49,238 nt of DNA from Chloroflexota bacterium (GTDB lineage: Bacteria > Chloroflexota > Anaerolineae > Aggregatilineales > Phototrophicaceae). The notes beneath the pieces are model-generated. The model did not search any database. It was not told where the DNA came from and saw only the letters and a program-made list of their open reading frames with translations. Each line of letters begins with the position of its first letter. The first letter of the stretch is position 1. Both the position numbers and the translations under genes were made by a program. Below are positions 1 to 7,124 of this stretch, piece by piece. The stretch is taken from contig VXNO01000083.1 of the NCBI GenBank assembly GCA_009840575.1, positions 1 to 49,238 of the forward strand. Direction: 5' to 3'.

Positions 1-906
1 TGGACGGATCGGCATAGTGCGCGCGGAATTGCGCCAGCGCCCAGTCGGTGATGTTCTCGCGGCGGTTGCTGCCATCTGCGTCGTATGTGTAGAAGGGGAA
101 GCATTGGGCTTTTTCGAATGCTAAATCAATGGTGATTATCGAGTTTGTAAGCAAGCAGCCAAAGCCCTTGCGGTCTCCAATACCTGCAACACAAATTACT
201 GTGTTCTCCGATTCGGACTGTGTATTTGGAAAGAAATGTCTGAATTGTCCTGGGCGGTCGATTAGCAGTTGATCGTAGTACACAGATTTCTTGACAAATG
301 GCCTATATAAGCCTTTACGAATACGGTCGCGCTGAAATCTTGCTGTCGCGCCGCGCTTCAAATGTCGTTTCAGCGTCGCACTCCAAGCAATTTTGTCGTA
401 ATCTACAAAGTCATCGATGCTGATTTTCTTGTCAAATTGCGTATAGCGATAGACTTCGTAGTTATAGTCCTTAAGGAATGCGCTGATTCGGTTCTCAAGC
501 GTACCCTGTGCAAAGTCGTAAACGGTTGTGTCGCGGCTTGTCAGGATGCCCGGGCAATATGTCTTGAAAATAACTTCGGGATTTACCGCGCTGACTTTCT
601 TGGCGGCTTTTGTGCCGATGGGCAGGTAGCCCGCGAATTCGTCTTCTGTGTCGCTGCGCAGCCAGGTGTGCTTGGAATTCGGGGATAGATTTTTCCAGGA
701 AAGTGTGGTAGGCGCAGGCTTAGATGCCGCCTGCCGCCTGCCGCCTGCCGCCTGCCGCCTGCCGCCTGCCGCCTCGTAGCCGAGAAAGCAGATGCTAAAT
801 TGTCAGCTTGCGCGTTGTTCGCTAGAAACTCCAGCTTCTCTTCCTTCGTCCATTCGTCAGGGACGCGGAAGTAATAGAGCTTGCCTGGCTTTTTTGCAGA
901 CGCCAT
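1..906 (-). pseudogene. Type IIG restriction-modification enzyme, C-terminal (specificity) part, frameshifted and running off the left edge
   Basis: This is the continuation of the gene fragment at 1758-3512. From 906 the minus strand reads MASAKKPGKLYYFRVPDEW, which fits the point where the upstream fragment stops. After about 44 residues the frame enters a heptanucleotide tract (726-774) and is lost, ending at 583. A second frame, offset by one base, is open from the tract to base 1 with no stop. It carries family-typical stretches such as HTWLRSDTEDEF, FKTYCPGILTSRD, GLYRPFVKKSVYYDQ and FPFYTYDADGSNRREN, which resemble the C-terminal target-recognition domain of type ISP/IIG enzymes. As read, no single protein can be made from 906 to 1. 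Five or eight heptamer copies instead of seven would restore the frame. The true C-terminus lies outside the window. Confidence 0.8.
726..774. repeat. Heptanucleotide tandem repeat, 7 x GCCGCCT, inside a restriction-modification coding region
   Basis: Seven perfect copies of GCCGCCT lie head to tail. Because seven is not a multiple of three, each gain or loss of a copy changes the reading frame of the minus-strand gene. On the minus strand the tract encodes a repeating RRQAAGG. With seven copies the frame coming from 906 misses the long open frame that continues to base 1. Counting bases shows that five or eight copies would join them. Such repeats in restriction-modification genes are a known basis of phase variation; that it works here is inference. 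Confidence 0.9.
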
Positions 907-911
907 GATGC

Positions 912-1016
912 TTAGAACAGCCAAGTGAACAGAGCAGTCAATAGACGAATGTCCAGTAGATTTGTATGCGGTGTCGGGTTGTTTTCAATTTGTCCGGCTT
1001 TGGCTTGGGCTGCCAT
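912..1016 (-). CDS. Very short open frame upstream of the interrupted specificity fragment
   Basis: A 34-codon frame starts at an ATG at 1016 with GGGAG about five bases upstream and stops at 912, five bases before the ATG at 906 of the restriction-modification fragment. The product begins MAAQAKAGQIENN and ends hydrophobic (TALFTWLF). I recognise no family. It could be a leader that lets the downstream fragment be translated by coupling, or simply chance. It is out of frame with the fragment at 906. Confidence 0.25.
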   Translation of the reverse strand: MAAQAKAGQIENNPTPHTNLLDIRLLTALFTWLF

Positions 1017-1083
1017 GATGTCTCCCGCGCCACCTGTCTTTGGGCAGAGTATAGCGCATAAGTGGTGTTATGGCAGAATTGAT

Positions 1084-1112
1084 TTGATATTCTGAAGCGC
1101 ATCAGGTATACT
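1084..1112 (+). promoter_or_regulatory. Sigma70-type promoter for the coiled-coil gene
   Basis: TTGATA at 1084-1089 and TATACT at 1107-1112 are separated by 17 bases, a good vegetative promoter match. It places the transcript start near 1119 and supports translation from the ATG at 1154 rather than from a TTG that overlaps the -10 box. Confidence 0.6.
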
Positions 1113-1153
1113 TGTTCTACATCGCAGAGAAAAGCTCAGACATAGGCGACATC

Positions 1154-1711
1154 ATGTACACCAGAGACATCGAAATCGAACGGTTGAAATCGGAATATCT
1201 TAGTTTGCGCTCGGCGCAGGATGGCATGGTGGACTACCTGCAAGAGATGGCGCAGTCCTTGACTGAAATGAAAGATGCCATCTACCGCCTGGAAAACGCC
1301 GTCAACGCCAATCGAGAGGCGATAGCTTCATTACGAGAAGCTGTCAACGCCAATCGAGAGTCCATAGTTTCACTACGAGAAGCTGTCAACGCCAATCGAG
1401 AGGCAATTGAAGCCAATCGAGAGGCAATCGAAGCCAATCGAGAGGCAATTGAAGCTAATCGAGAGGCAATCACTGCTAATCGAAAAGCAATCGCTTCATT
1501 AGCGGAAGTTGTCGCTTCATTAGCGGAAGCAGTCAAAGCCAACCGCGCCGAAGTAGCTTTATTACGGGAAGAAGTCAAAGCGAATCGCGCGGATATAACT
1601 TCAATCATAGAAATTGTCAAAGCCAATCAAGCGACTTTGGCTGACATTCGCGCCTTCTTTGAGATTCCACCCAAACCACCGATAGGGTTCAAGACGAGCG
1701 CAGACGAGTAG
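1154..1711 (+). CDS. Heptad-repeat coiled-coil protein of unknown function
   Basis: This 185-residue protein lies antisense between the two halves of a broken restriction-modification gene. The ATG at 1154 is preferred: AGG lies seven bases upstream and a promoter sits at 1084-1112. After a helical N-terminus (about 50 residues) the protein is a run of seven-residue units of the type EANREAI, AVNANRE and ASLREAV over roughly residues 45-160. This predicts a long continuous coiled coil, likely oligomeric. The C-terminus is short and proline-rich (FEIPPKPPIGFK). No signal peptide, membrane segment or catalytic motif is visible. It may be a cargo of the inserted segment or a structural protein; function unknown. 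Coding is real in my view because of promoter, start and terminator-like hairpin. Confidence 0.7.
   Translation: MYTRDIEIERLKSEYLSLRSAQDGMVDYLQEMAQSLTEMKDAIYRLENAVNANREAIASLREAVNANRESIVSLREAVNANREAIEANREAIEANREAIEANREAITANRKAIASLAEVVASLAEAVKANRAEVALLREEVKANRADITSIIEIVKANQATLADIRAFFEIPPKPPIGFKTSADE
1301..1495 (+). repeat. In-frame 42-bp and 21-bp tandem repeats in the coiled-coil gene
   Basis: Units beginning GTCAACGCCAATCGAGAG start at 1301, 1343 and 1385 (period 42). Units of the type GCCAATCGAGAGGCAAT then start at 1391, 1412, 1433, 1454 and 1475 (period 21). Copies differ mainly at third positions. Each 21-bp unit encodes one heptad, so copy-number change would lengthen or shorten the coiled coil without a frameshift. 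Confidence 0.85.
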
Positions 1712-1718
1712 CCGATCC

Positions 1719-1744
1719 CTGCCTGGGGCGCAAGTCCCAGGCAG
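1719..1744 (+). terminator. Hairpin after the coiled-coil gene
   Basis: CTGCCTGGG (1719-1727) and CCCAGGCAG (1736-1744) form a perfect nine-base stem with an eight-base loop, eight bases after the stop codon. There is no U-tract, so it may be a weak terminator or an RNA-stabilising stem. It is also 14 bases from the stop of the opposing restriction-modification fragment. Confidence 0.45.
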
Positions 1745-1757
1745 CGCCAGACTCTGC

Positions 1758-3512
1758 CTAGGCGCTCTGCCGCGTCCGTATCGCCAAGGTAACCCCCACG
1801 CCAACGCGAATATCAAAGACGTTGCTGACCTTCTCGCCGACGCCGCTTTTGCGCAGGTTGCCGCCCAAATCCAGGTGATAGACCTTGTCAAAGTCCTGCA
1901 AGAGATGCTTGCGGAAGCCGTCAAAGGCGTAGGCGTCTACGAAGCTGTTGTTGCTGACATAACAGACGATGCCCGGTTGGTCGCCTAGCCGGTCAGTCGC
2001 CCAGCGCCAAAAGCGCACATAGGCGTCATAGAGCTGATTCTTTAGCGTGGCTTGGCTGTCTTTGGCGTAGGTCGCGCGGATGCGCCCGTCGATGACATCG
2101 TACTTGCGGTTTTTGTTGTTGTCGTTTTCGTTGAGCTGCCCAACATTGTAGGGCGGGTTGCCGATGATGACATTGATATCAGCCGCTTTCTGGCGTTCGA
2201 CGCGCTCGGTGTTGGCTTCGGTGAGGAAGGTCATCTGCCGCTCGCGCGCTAGGTCCAGCGTATCGACGAAGCACAGCCCTTCGAAGGGCGCGGCTCTTCC
2301 CGTTAGCTCATAGTATTCGCGCTCGATATTCAGCGAGGCGATGTAATAAGGCATGAGCATGACTTCGTTGGCAAAGAGGCGTTCGCGATAGAAGTCCTCG
2401 AAATTACGCAGGTTGCGAGCGTGGGCGCGGCGCAGCAGGTTGACGACGAAATTGCCGGTGCCGGTGGCGGGGTCGATGATGACGACGCCTTCATCGCCGA
2501 GCTTTTTACCGAACTCGGATTCGAGCGCTTCTTCGACGGCGGCGCACATGAAGTCGACGATCTCCTGCGGCGTATAGACGATGCCATGCGTATCGGCGAC
2601 TTTGACGCTGTAGCCCTGGAAAAACTTCTCATAAACGGAGTTGAGGAAACTCTGCTTGTCGCCAAAATCGAGATCTTCAGCGGCTTCTTCAATGGCTTTA
2701 TGAAAAGTATCAAGCGGACCAAAGAAGTCTTTGGGGGCGAAGAACTGGCTCATCAGCGCTTGGGTTAATGCCTGCATTTTGGCTGCAATCACATTGGTTT
2801 GGGCGAAGTACGGCACATTAAAGACGCGGCGGATAATCGGCTCGGTCATCAGGTGCTGAATGAGCATTTCATCGACGGCTTCGCGGCTGATGTTGGGGTT
2901 CAGCGAGCGGCGGCATAGCTCCATGAATTCAGCGAACTTGCGCTGGAAGTCGCGATTGTCCTGGTGGGCGGCGTCGATCTTGGTTTTGAGCTGAGCGGCA
3001 ATTTCGCGGATTTGCTCGCCGTAAGATTGCACGGCTTCGTTGAAACTCTGGCGGGCTTGTTCTTTGTAGTTTAAATACTGGGTGAGCAGCGCGGCGAAAT
3101 TTCGCTTTTCTCGGATGGGCGTGCGGCGGACTTCGTAGCCATTTTGATAAAGGACGGCGGTGACGGTGTCTTCGAAAATGATGTTATCGAGGGGGTAGCC
3201 GACTGCCTTCTTGTTTTCGATTTCGGCGAATAGGTTATCGCTGCTGTCTTTGGCTTCCCAGAATGCGAAAGGGCGTTTCCACTCGTCGACCAGCGCGCCG
3301 TCGGGGCGGATGCGGTGCTTGCCCAGTCCTTGCGTGCTGTATTCATCAATCAGAGTCAGCTTGCGTCTTTTGCCGAGGCCGGTCAGCAATGCGCCAAAAG
3401 CGCGGCGCATGTTGCCTTCGGTGGGCTGTGCTTGGACTGCGAGCAATTCCTGGAGGGTGCGGTAGTATTTCGTCAGGTGTTGGTCACTGGGCTGGATGGT
3501 AATATTTGCCAT
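1758..3512 (-). pseudogene. Type IIG restriction-modification enzyme, N-terminal nuclease and methylase part
   Basis: This 584-residue fragment starts at the ATG at 3512 (MANITIQPSDQ). About residues 70-88 hold RPDG...FWEAKD, a PD-(D/E)xK nuclease core. A helical spacer follows, then a gamma-class adenine methylase with motif I DPATGTGNF (about 350) and motif IV NPPY at 452. The frame ends at 1758 just after VFDIRVGVGVTLAI, where homologous single-chain enzymes continue into the specificity domain. That domain is found at 1-906, beyond an 850-base insertion. The single-chain nuclease-methylase-specificity layout without a helicase domain suggests type IIG rather than type ISP. As it stands the fragment lacks its recognition domain and is probably inactive or constitutively truncated. 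Confidence 0.85.
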
Positions 3513-3552
3513 ACTGTTGCGCTTTCGCCACAATTTCGCACTGGATATTCTA

Positions 3553-3601
3553 GCGCGAAAGCCAGTTGGATACACCTTGTATTGCGATTGCGCTTTGTGA
3601 T
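3553..3601 (+). repeat. 49-bp dispersed direct repeat, copy 1
   Basis: This copy begins GCGCGAAAGCCAGTTGGATA and ends GCGCTTTGTGAT. It matches the copy at 6367-6415 at 47 of 49 positions, in the same orientation; the only difference is GA versus AT near the middle. The two copies bracket the helicase and the first cytochrome gene. Confidence 0.9.
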
Positions 3602-3635
3602 CTGTGGGTCCGTACAGGTCGGAATGGGATGCTTT

Positions 3636-3685
3636 AACCACAAAGACGCAAAGGACACAAAGATCACTGCCGCAGAGGCGCGGAG
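3636..3685 (+). repeat. CACAAAG/CAGAG-type dispersed intergenic repeat
   Basis: AACCACAAAGACGCAAAGGA and the following purine-rich stretch to GCGCGGAG belong to a repeat type seen at six or more places in this window (see 23161, 30181 and 49093). It lies between the divergent restriction-modification and helicase genes. Confidence 0.6.
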
Positions 3686-3764
3686 AGTTGTCTTTTGCGC
3701 AAGCGCTAACGCTGATATACTTGCTGCCTGCGCAGTGGGACAGCCAATAGGGAGATGAGGCATC

Positions 3765-5831
3765 GTGCAGCTAGATAAATCGCAATTGGATTTCATTCAA
3801 GCGCCGAGCGACCAGAACATCAGGTTGCTGGCACCGGCTGGCTGCGGGAAGACCTTGCGCCTGCTGCATCGCTGCAAGTTCCTGGCGGAGCACTCCGCGA
3901 CCAAGCAAAATTTTTTGGTGGTCACATTCACCCGGGCTGCACGAGACGAGTTGCGTAGCAGAGTTAACGAGGATCCTGGATTTGCTGATATCCGAGATCT
4001 GGTCGAAATCTCGACTCTGAATTCTTGGGGATATAGACAGATAAAGCGAGAAGCCTTTAGTCCTAAGTTGATCACATCAAGGCGCGACTTTCACTTTACA
4101 ATGCGCAATCAGCTACAACCTGTGTGGCGAAACCACGAACAAGTGAGGGGCGCAATTCAAAGTAGTAATCGATGGAAAAGCGCAAACGCTCCCCGAAATC
4201 TTATGGACATGATAGACTCGCTAAAGACACTTGGGTTTGATCACAAGAGACAATCTTCTCTTGAAGGATTCAACCATCATTGGAAGGAACTTGAGGGGCA
4301 AGGTTTGGGCTGGCGCTTGCAGGAACAGGTCGACCAGCTTATCAAGTTCGACGTCCTCACCGAGTCTGCGACAAGTGCAAAGGACTTCTACTGCGCATTC
4401 TATCAATTCTGGGTTGAAGCTACCGCACGCCTAATTGATGAGGCGACCTTCACGCTTGAAGACCAGAAGTACTTTGCGTACCAGCACGAACAAACGAATG
4501 TTGACAATCGAGGGTTTCTCTCTGGCGCAGCAGCTTTAGGCCATGTATTTGTAGACGAATTCCAAGACATCAATCCTCTCGATCTCGCTTTGGTGCGAGC
4601 GATGGTTAAGCGCCGTCGCGCAACATTAACCATCGCTGGTGATGATGACCAGGCGATCTTCGAATGGCGCGGCGCGACGCCGGAGTACATTCTTGAGCCA
4701 GATAAATTCTTACGTACACGTAGGCGTTTTGTAACGCATACGCTGGCAACAAATTACCGCTCGCCCTCCAACATTGTCCTGCGGTCGCAGTCGCTCATCA
4801 AGCACAATAAAAGACGCGTAGCAAAACAGATCAGCTCTAACTCCTTGAAAAACGCTCAGATTGACATCAAGAAACTAGATACTTTGCGCGACTCTTTGAA
4901 CTATGTACACAAGCTGTTGAATTCCTCGATCTCACAGGGGACAAGCCCGAGCCGTCTTGCGCTCATTAGCAGGAAGCGAAGCCAGATCATTCCTTATCAG
5001 GTTTTCTTCGCCTCAAAGGACATCCCATTTTGCGCCGCCGAAGACTTGCAAGTGTTCTTGAGCGCCACTTTTGAGCGCCTAATTCGCTTGCTGACCGTCA
5101 AAGAAGATGCAGACCGGCGGCGCAGCGCATCAAACGTCCTGAACGACATCACGTTCTTTTGCGACTATGTCAAGCGATATCCCCTCAACAAGAAAACAAA
5201 ACTCGCGCTAAAAAGTCACTTGCTATCTTCCCGGCCTCGAACAATCAGAGACGGAATCGACGCACTGGCGGACTATCATGGAGAATTGAAAGGCAAAAAT
5301 GTTGATGGTGAAACCAGCTTGGATATGGCGGATGCAATCTCGCAGTTCATTGATGCCGAATCCGTAACTGATGCTCTGCTCTCACTAAGCACAGATTTTG
5401 AAGGTTTTCAGTACGATTTCGGCAAAAGCGAAGAAGATATATTCTTTGCTGACCCGCCGTTTTTATACTTGGCTGAGTATGCACGCCAATACGAAGATGA
5501 CTTTGCTTCATTCGTTGATGACATCGAGGTAGCAAAAGACACCTTGGTATACACGCCACCCTTTGAAGACGATGTAAGTGATGAAAACTTGTTCAAACGG
5601 CCAATTCACTTAATGACAGCATTACGAGCCAAAGGCAAGGAATTCGACAAAGTAGTTCTCCTAGATGTTCAAGATCAGATTTGGCCCAACAGAAATGCTC
5701 GCACACAACAGCAGCTCGAAGCCGAGCGCCGCGTATTCTATGTCGCATTCACCCGCGCCCGAGAGCAAGTTACCATGCTCCTGCACAAGGGCGCAGTACC
5801 ATCGCCATACATTCAAGAACTTGGGCTCTAG
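3765..5831 (+). CDS. UvrD/Rep-type superfamily 1 DNA helicase
   Basis: This 688-residue protein starts at GTG 3765 (MQLDKSQLDF) with GAGG four bases and AGGGAG ten bases upstream. Helicase motifs are in order: Walker A APAGCGKT (23-30), motif Ia FTRAARDEL, Walker B/motif II VDEFQD (about 263), motif III GDDDQAIFEWRG, motif IV-like NYRSP, motif V ALRAKGKEFDKV and motif VI FYVAFTRAREQV. This is an ATP-driven 3'-5' DNA translocase of the UvrD/PcrA family. It is shorter in its 2B region than UvrD and has no nuclease domain that I can see. Its position beside a broken restriction-modification gene suggests an old defence island, but a repair role is equally possible. It is flanked by 49-bp direct repeats. 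Confidence 0.9.
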   Translation: MQLDKSQLDFIQAPSDQNIRLLAPAGCGKTLRLLHRCKFLAEHSATKQNFLVVTFTRAARDELRSRVNEDPGFADIRDLVEISTLNSWGYRQIKREAFSPKLITSRRDFHFTMRNQLQPVWRNHEQVRGAIQSSNRWKSANAPRNLMDMIDSLKTLGFDHKRQSSLEGFNHHWKELEGQGLGWRLQEQVDQLIKFDVLTESATSAKDFYCAFYQFWVEATARLIDEATFTLEDQKYFAYQHEQTNVDNRGFLSGAAALGHVFVDEFQDINPLDLALVRAMVKRRRATLTIAGDDDQAIFEWRGATPEYILEPDKFLRTRRRFVTHTLATNYRSPSNIVLRSQSLIKHNKRRVAKQISSNSLKNAQIDIKKLDTLRDSLNYVHKLLNSSISQGTSPSRLALISRKRSQIIPYQVFFASKDIPFCAAEDLQVFLSATFERLIRLLTVKEDADRRRSASNVLNDITFFCDYVKRYPLNKKTKLALKSHLLSSRPRTIRDGIDALADYHGELKGKNVDGETSLDMADAISQFIDAESVTDALLSLSTDFEGFQYDFGKSEEDIFFADPPFLYLAEYARQYEDDFASFVDDIEVAKDTLVYTPPFEDDVSDENLFKRPIHLMTALRAKGKEFDKVVLLDVQDQIWPNRNARTQQQLEAERRVFYVAFTRAREQVTMLLHKGAVPSPYIQELGL

Positions 5832-5861
5832 CGAGATTCCCCAACAACAGGAGCGTTCCCA

Positions 5862-6329
5862 GTGGCTGATGAGAAACAGGCAAAGACGAAGCATCGGCAA
5901 CAGATGAAGGCTTCAAAAAAGCGCCGCAGGACTCTGTTGCTGGCTGCGCTGGCGGTTTTCGCGCTGGTAGCAGTTGGCGCACTGGCATTCGTGTTGCATG
6001 AAGAAGCGCGTAACGAAGGCACAGTGACCGTAATTAGCGCCAAGCACTCCGAGCAGGGAAAACTTGGCAAAGCGCTTTTCAATGAAACCTGCGCCGAATG
6101 TCATGGTGTCAATGGCTCTGGCACGATGCAAGGACCGCCCCTCGTGCACATCATCTACGAGCCGCGCCACCATTCCGACAAAGCTTTCTACCTGGCTGTG
6201 ACCAGTGGCGTGCGCCAACATCATTGGACCTATGGCGATATGCTGCCCCAGCCTCATGTCTCGCCTGACGATGTAACCAAGATCATCCGCTTTATTCGTG
6301 AGTTGCAAGTGGCCAACGGCATCAGCTAA
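5862..6329 (+). CDS. Membrane-anchored monoheme cytochrome c
   Basis: The protein has 155 residues and starts at GTG 5862, with AGGAG at 5849-5853. A lysine/arginine-rich N-terminus precedes one membrane segment (about 26-46, LLLAALAVFALVAVGALAFV). The haem site CAECHG is at about 77. A methionine in GDMLPQP near the C-terminal helix is the likely distal ligand. It begins the respiratory cluster, 30 bases after the helicase gene, and is followed by a 49-bp repeat and then the Rieske gene. It probably passes electrons from the Rieske/cytochrome b complex on the outer face of the membrane. The exact partner cannot be read from sequence. Confidence 0.88.
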   Translation: MADEKQAKTKHRQQMKASKKRRRTLLLAALAVFALVAVGALAFVLHEEARNEGTVTVISAKHSEQGKLGKALFNETCAECHGVNGSGTMQGPPLVHIIYEPRHHSDKAFYLAVTSGVRQHHWTYGDMLPQPHVSPDDVTKIIRFIRELQVANGIS

Positions 6330-6366
6330 ATGCAGCAGCGCTCGCGATTGCCTTGGCAGGTTTCTT

Positions 6367-6415
6367 GCGCGAAAGCCAGTTGGATACACCTTGTATTGCA
6401 TTTGCGCTTTGTGAT
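6367..6415 (+). repeat. 49-bp dispersed direct repeat, copy 2
   Basis: Second copy of the element at 3553-3601, in the same orientation, located 38 bases after the cytochrome c stop and 75 bases before the preferred Rieske start. Both copies lie close to gene starts. Confidence 0.9.
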
Positions 6416-6489
6416 ATATTGAACGAATGCAGGTCTCGGGCTTGAACGCACCGCCTCATGCTGGCGCAAAGGAAGGACGACAACAGCCT

Positions 6490-7086
6490 ATGGCAACAGC
6501 AGAATCCACCAGTCCGCGCATGATGAGAGCGGCGGCAGTACGACAATCCGCCGCGCCCGGCATACAAGTCGCCGCGCCCAGCCGACGAGAGTTCCTCTAT
6601 TACATCTGGGGTGCCTCTATCGCGTTGCTGCTGGGCGAGTCGACTGCTGGCTTGATCTGGTTCGCCTTCCCGCGCTTCAAAGAGGGCGAGTTCGGCGGCA
6701 CATTCGCCTTTAATCCCGAAGAGCTGCCGGCGGTTGGCGCAGCGCCGACTTCGGTGCCGGCGGGTCGCTTCCATGTAACCCTCACCAGCGAGGGCTTGCG
6801 CGCGCTCTATGGCGTCTGCACGCATCTCGGCTGCCTGCCCAAATGGGTGCCCACCAACAGCCGCTTCGAGTGCCCCTGCCACGGCTCCAAGTTTCAATTG
6901 AGCGGCGACTGGATCGAAGGACCCGCCCCGCGCAACCTCGATCTCTTCATTGCCAGGGTGACTTACGCCGACGGCACGACGTTGGAGACGCCGGCTGGCG
7001 GCGGCGCGATCCCGCTTGACCTCAACCGACAGATCACCAGCATCCAAATCGACACCGGCGCGCGCATCACCGGGGCGCTGCACTAA
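6490..7086 (+). CDS. Rieske [2Fe-2S] iron-sulfur protein of the quinol:cytochrome c complex
   Basis: From the ATG at 6490 the protein has 198 residues; GGAAGGA lies about 13 bases upstream. A longer start at 6427 is possible but has no ribosome site. SRREFLYY at about 31 resembles a twin-arginine signal and precedes a single membrane anchor. The cluster-binding motifs are CTHLGC (Cys110, His112) and CPCHGS (Cys128, His131), with Cys115 and Cys130 placed for the usual disulfide. The protein takes one electron from quinol bound at cytochrome b and gives it to cytochrome c. The next gene, 38 bases on, is the cytochrome b. Confidence 0.95.
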   Translation: MATAESTSPRMMRAAAVRQSAAPGIQVAAPSRREFLYYIWGASIALLLGESTAGLIWFAFPRFKEGEFGGTFAFNPEELPAVGAAPTSVPAGRFHVTLTSEGLRALYGVCTHLGCLPKWVPTNSRFECPCHGSKFQLSGDWIEGPAPRNLDLFIARVTYADGTTLETPAGGGAIPLDLNRQITSIQIDTGARITGALH

Positions 7087-7124
7087 GCTGACTCACCTAG
7101 CCTGAAGAGACGCGAGGCGCAACT

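Noticed and set aside
362..688. Plus-strand frame of 108 codons in the first 700 bases
   Set aside because: It is antisense to the specificity part of the restriction-modification gene, whose own frame carries recognisable motifs through this region.
1112..1153. TTG at 1112 as start of the coiled-coil protein
   Set aside because: It overlaps the -10 box of the promoter at 1084-1112, so it would precede the transcript start. The ATG at 1154 has a ribosome site.
890..1775. Target-site duplication at the ends of the insertion
   Set aside because: Only short, unconvincing matches around GACGCC and GGCGC were found. I cannot define the junctions without an intact homologue.
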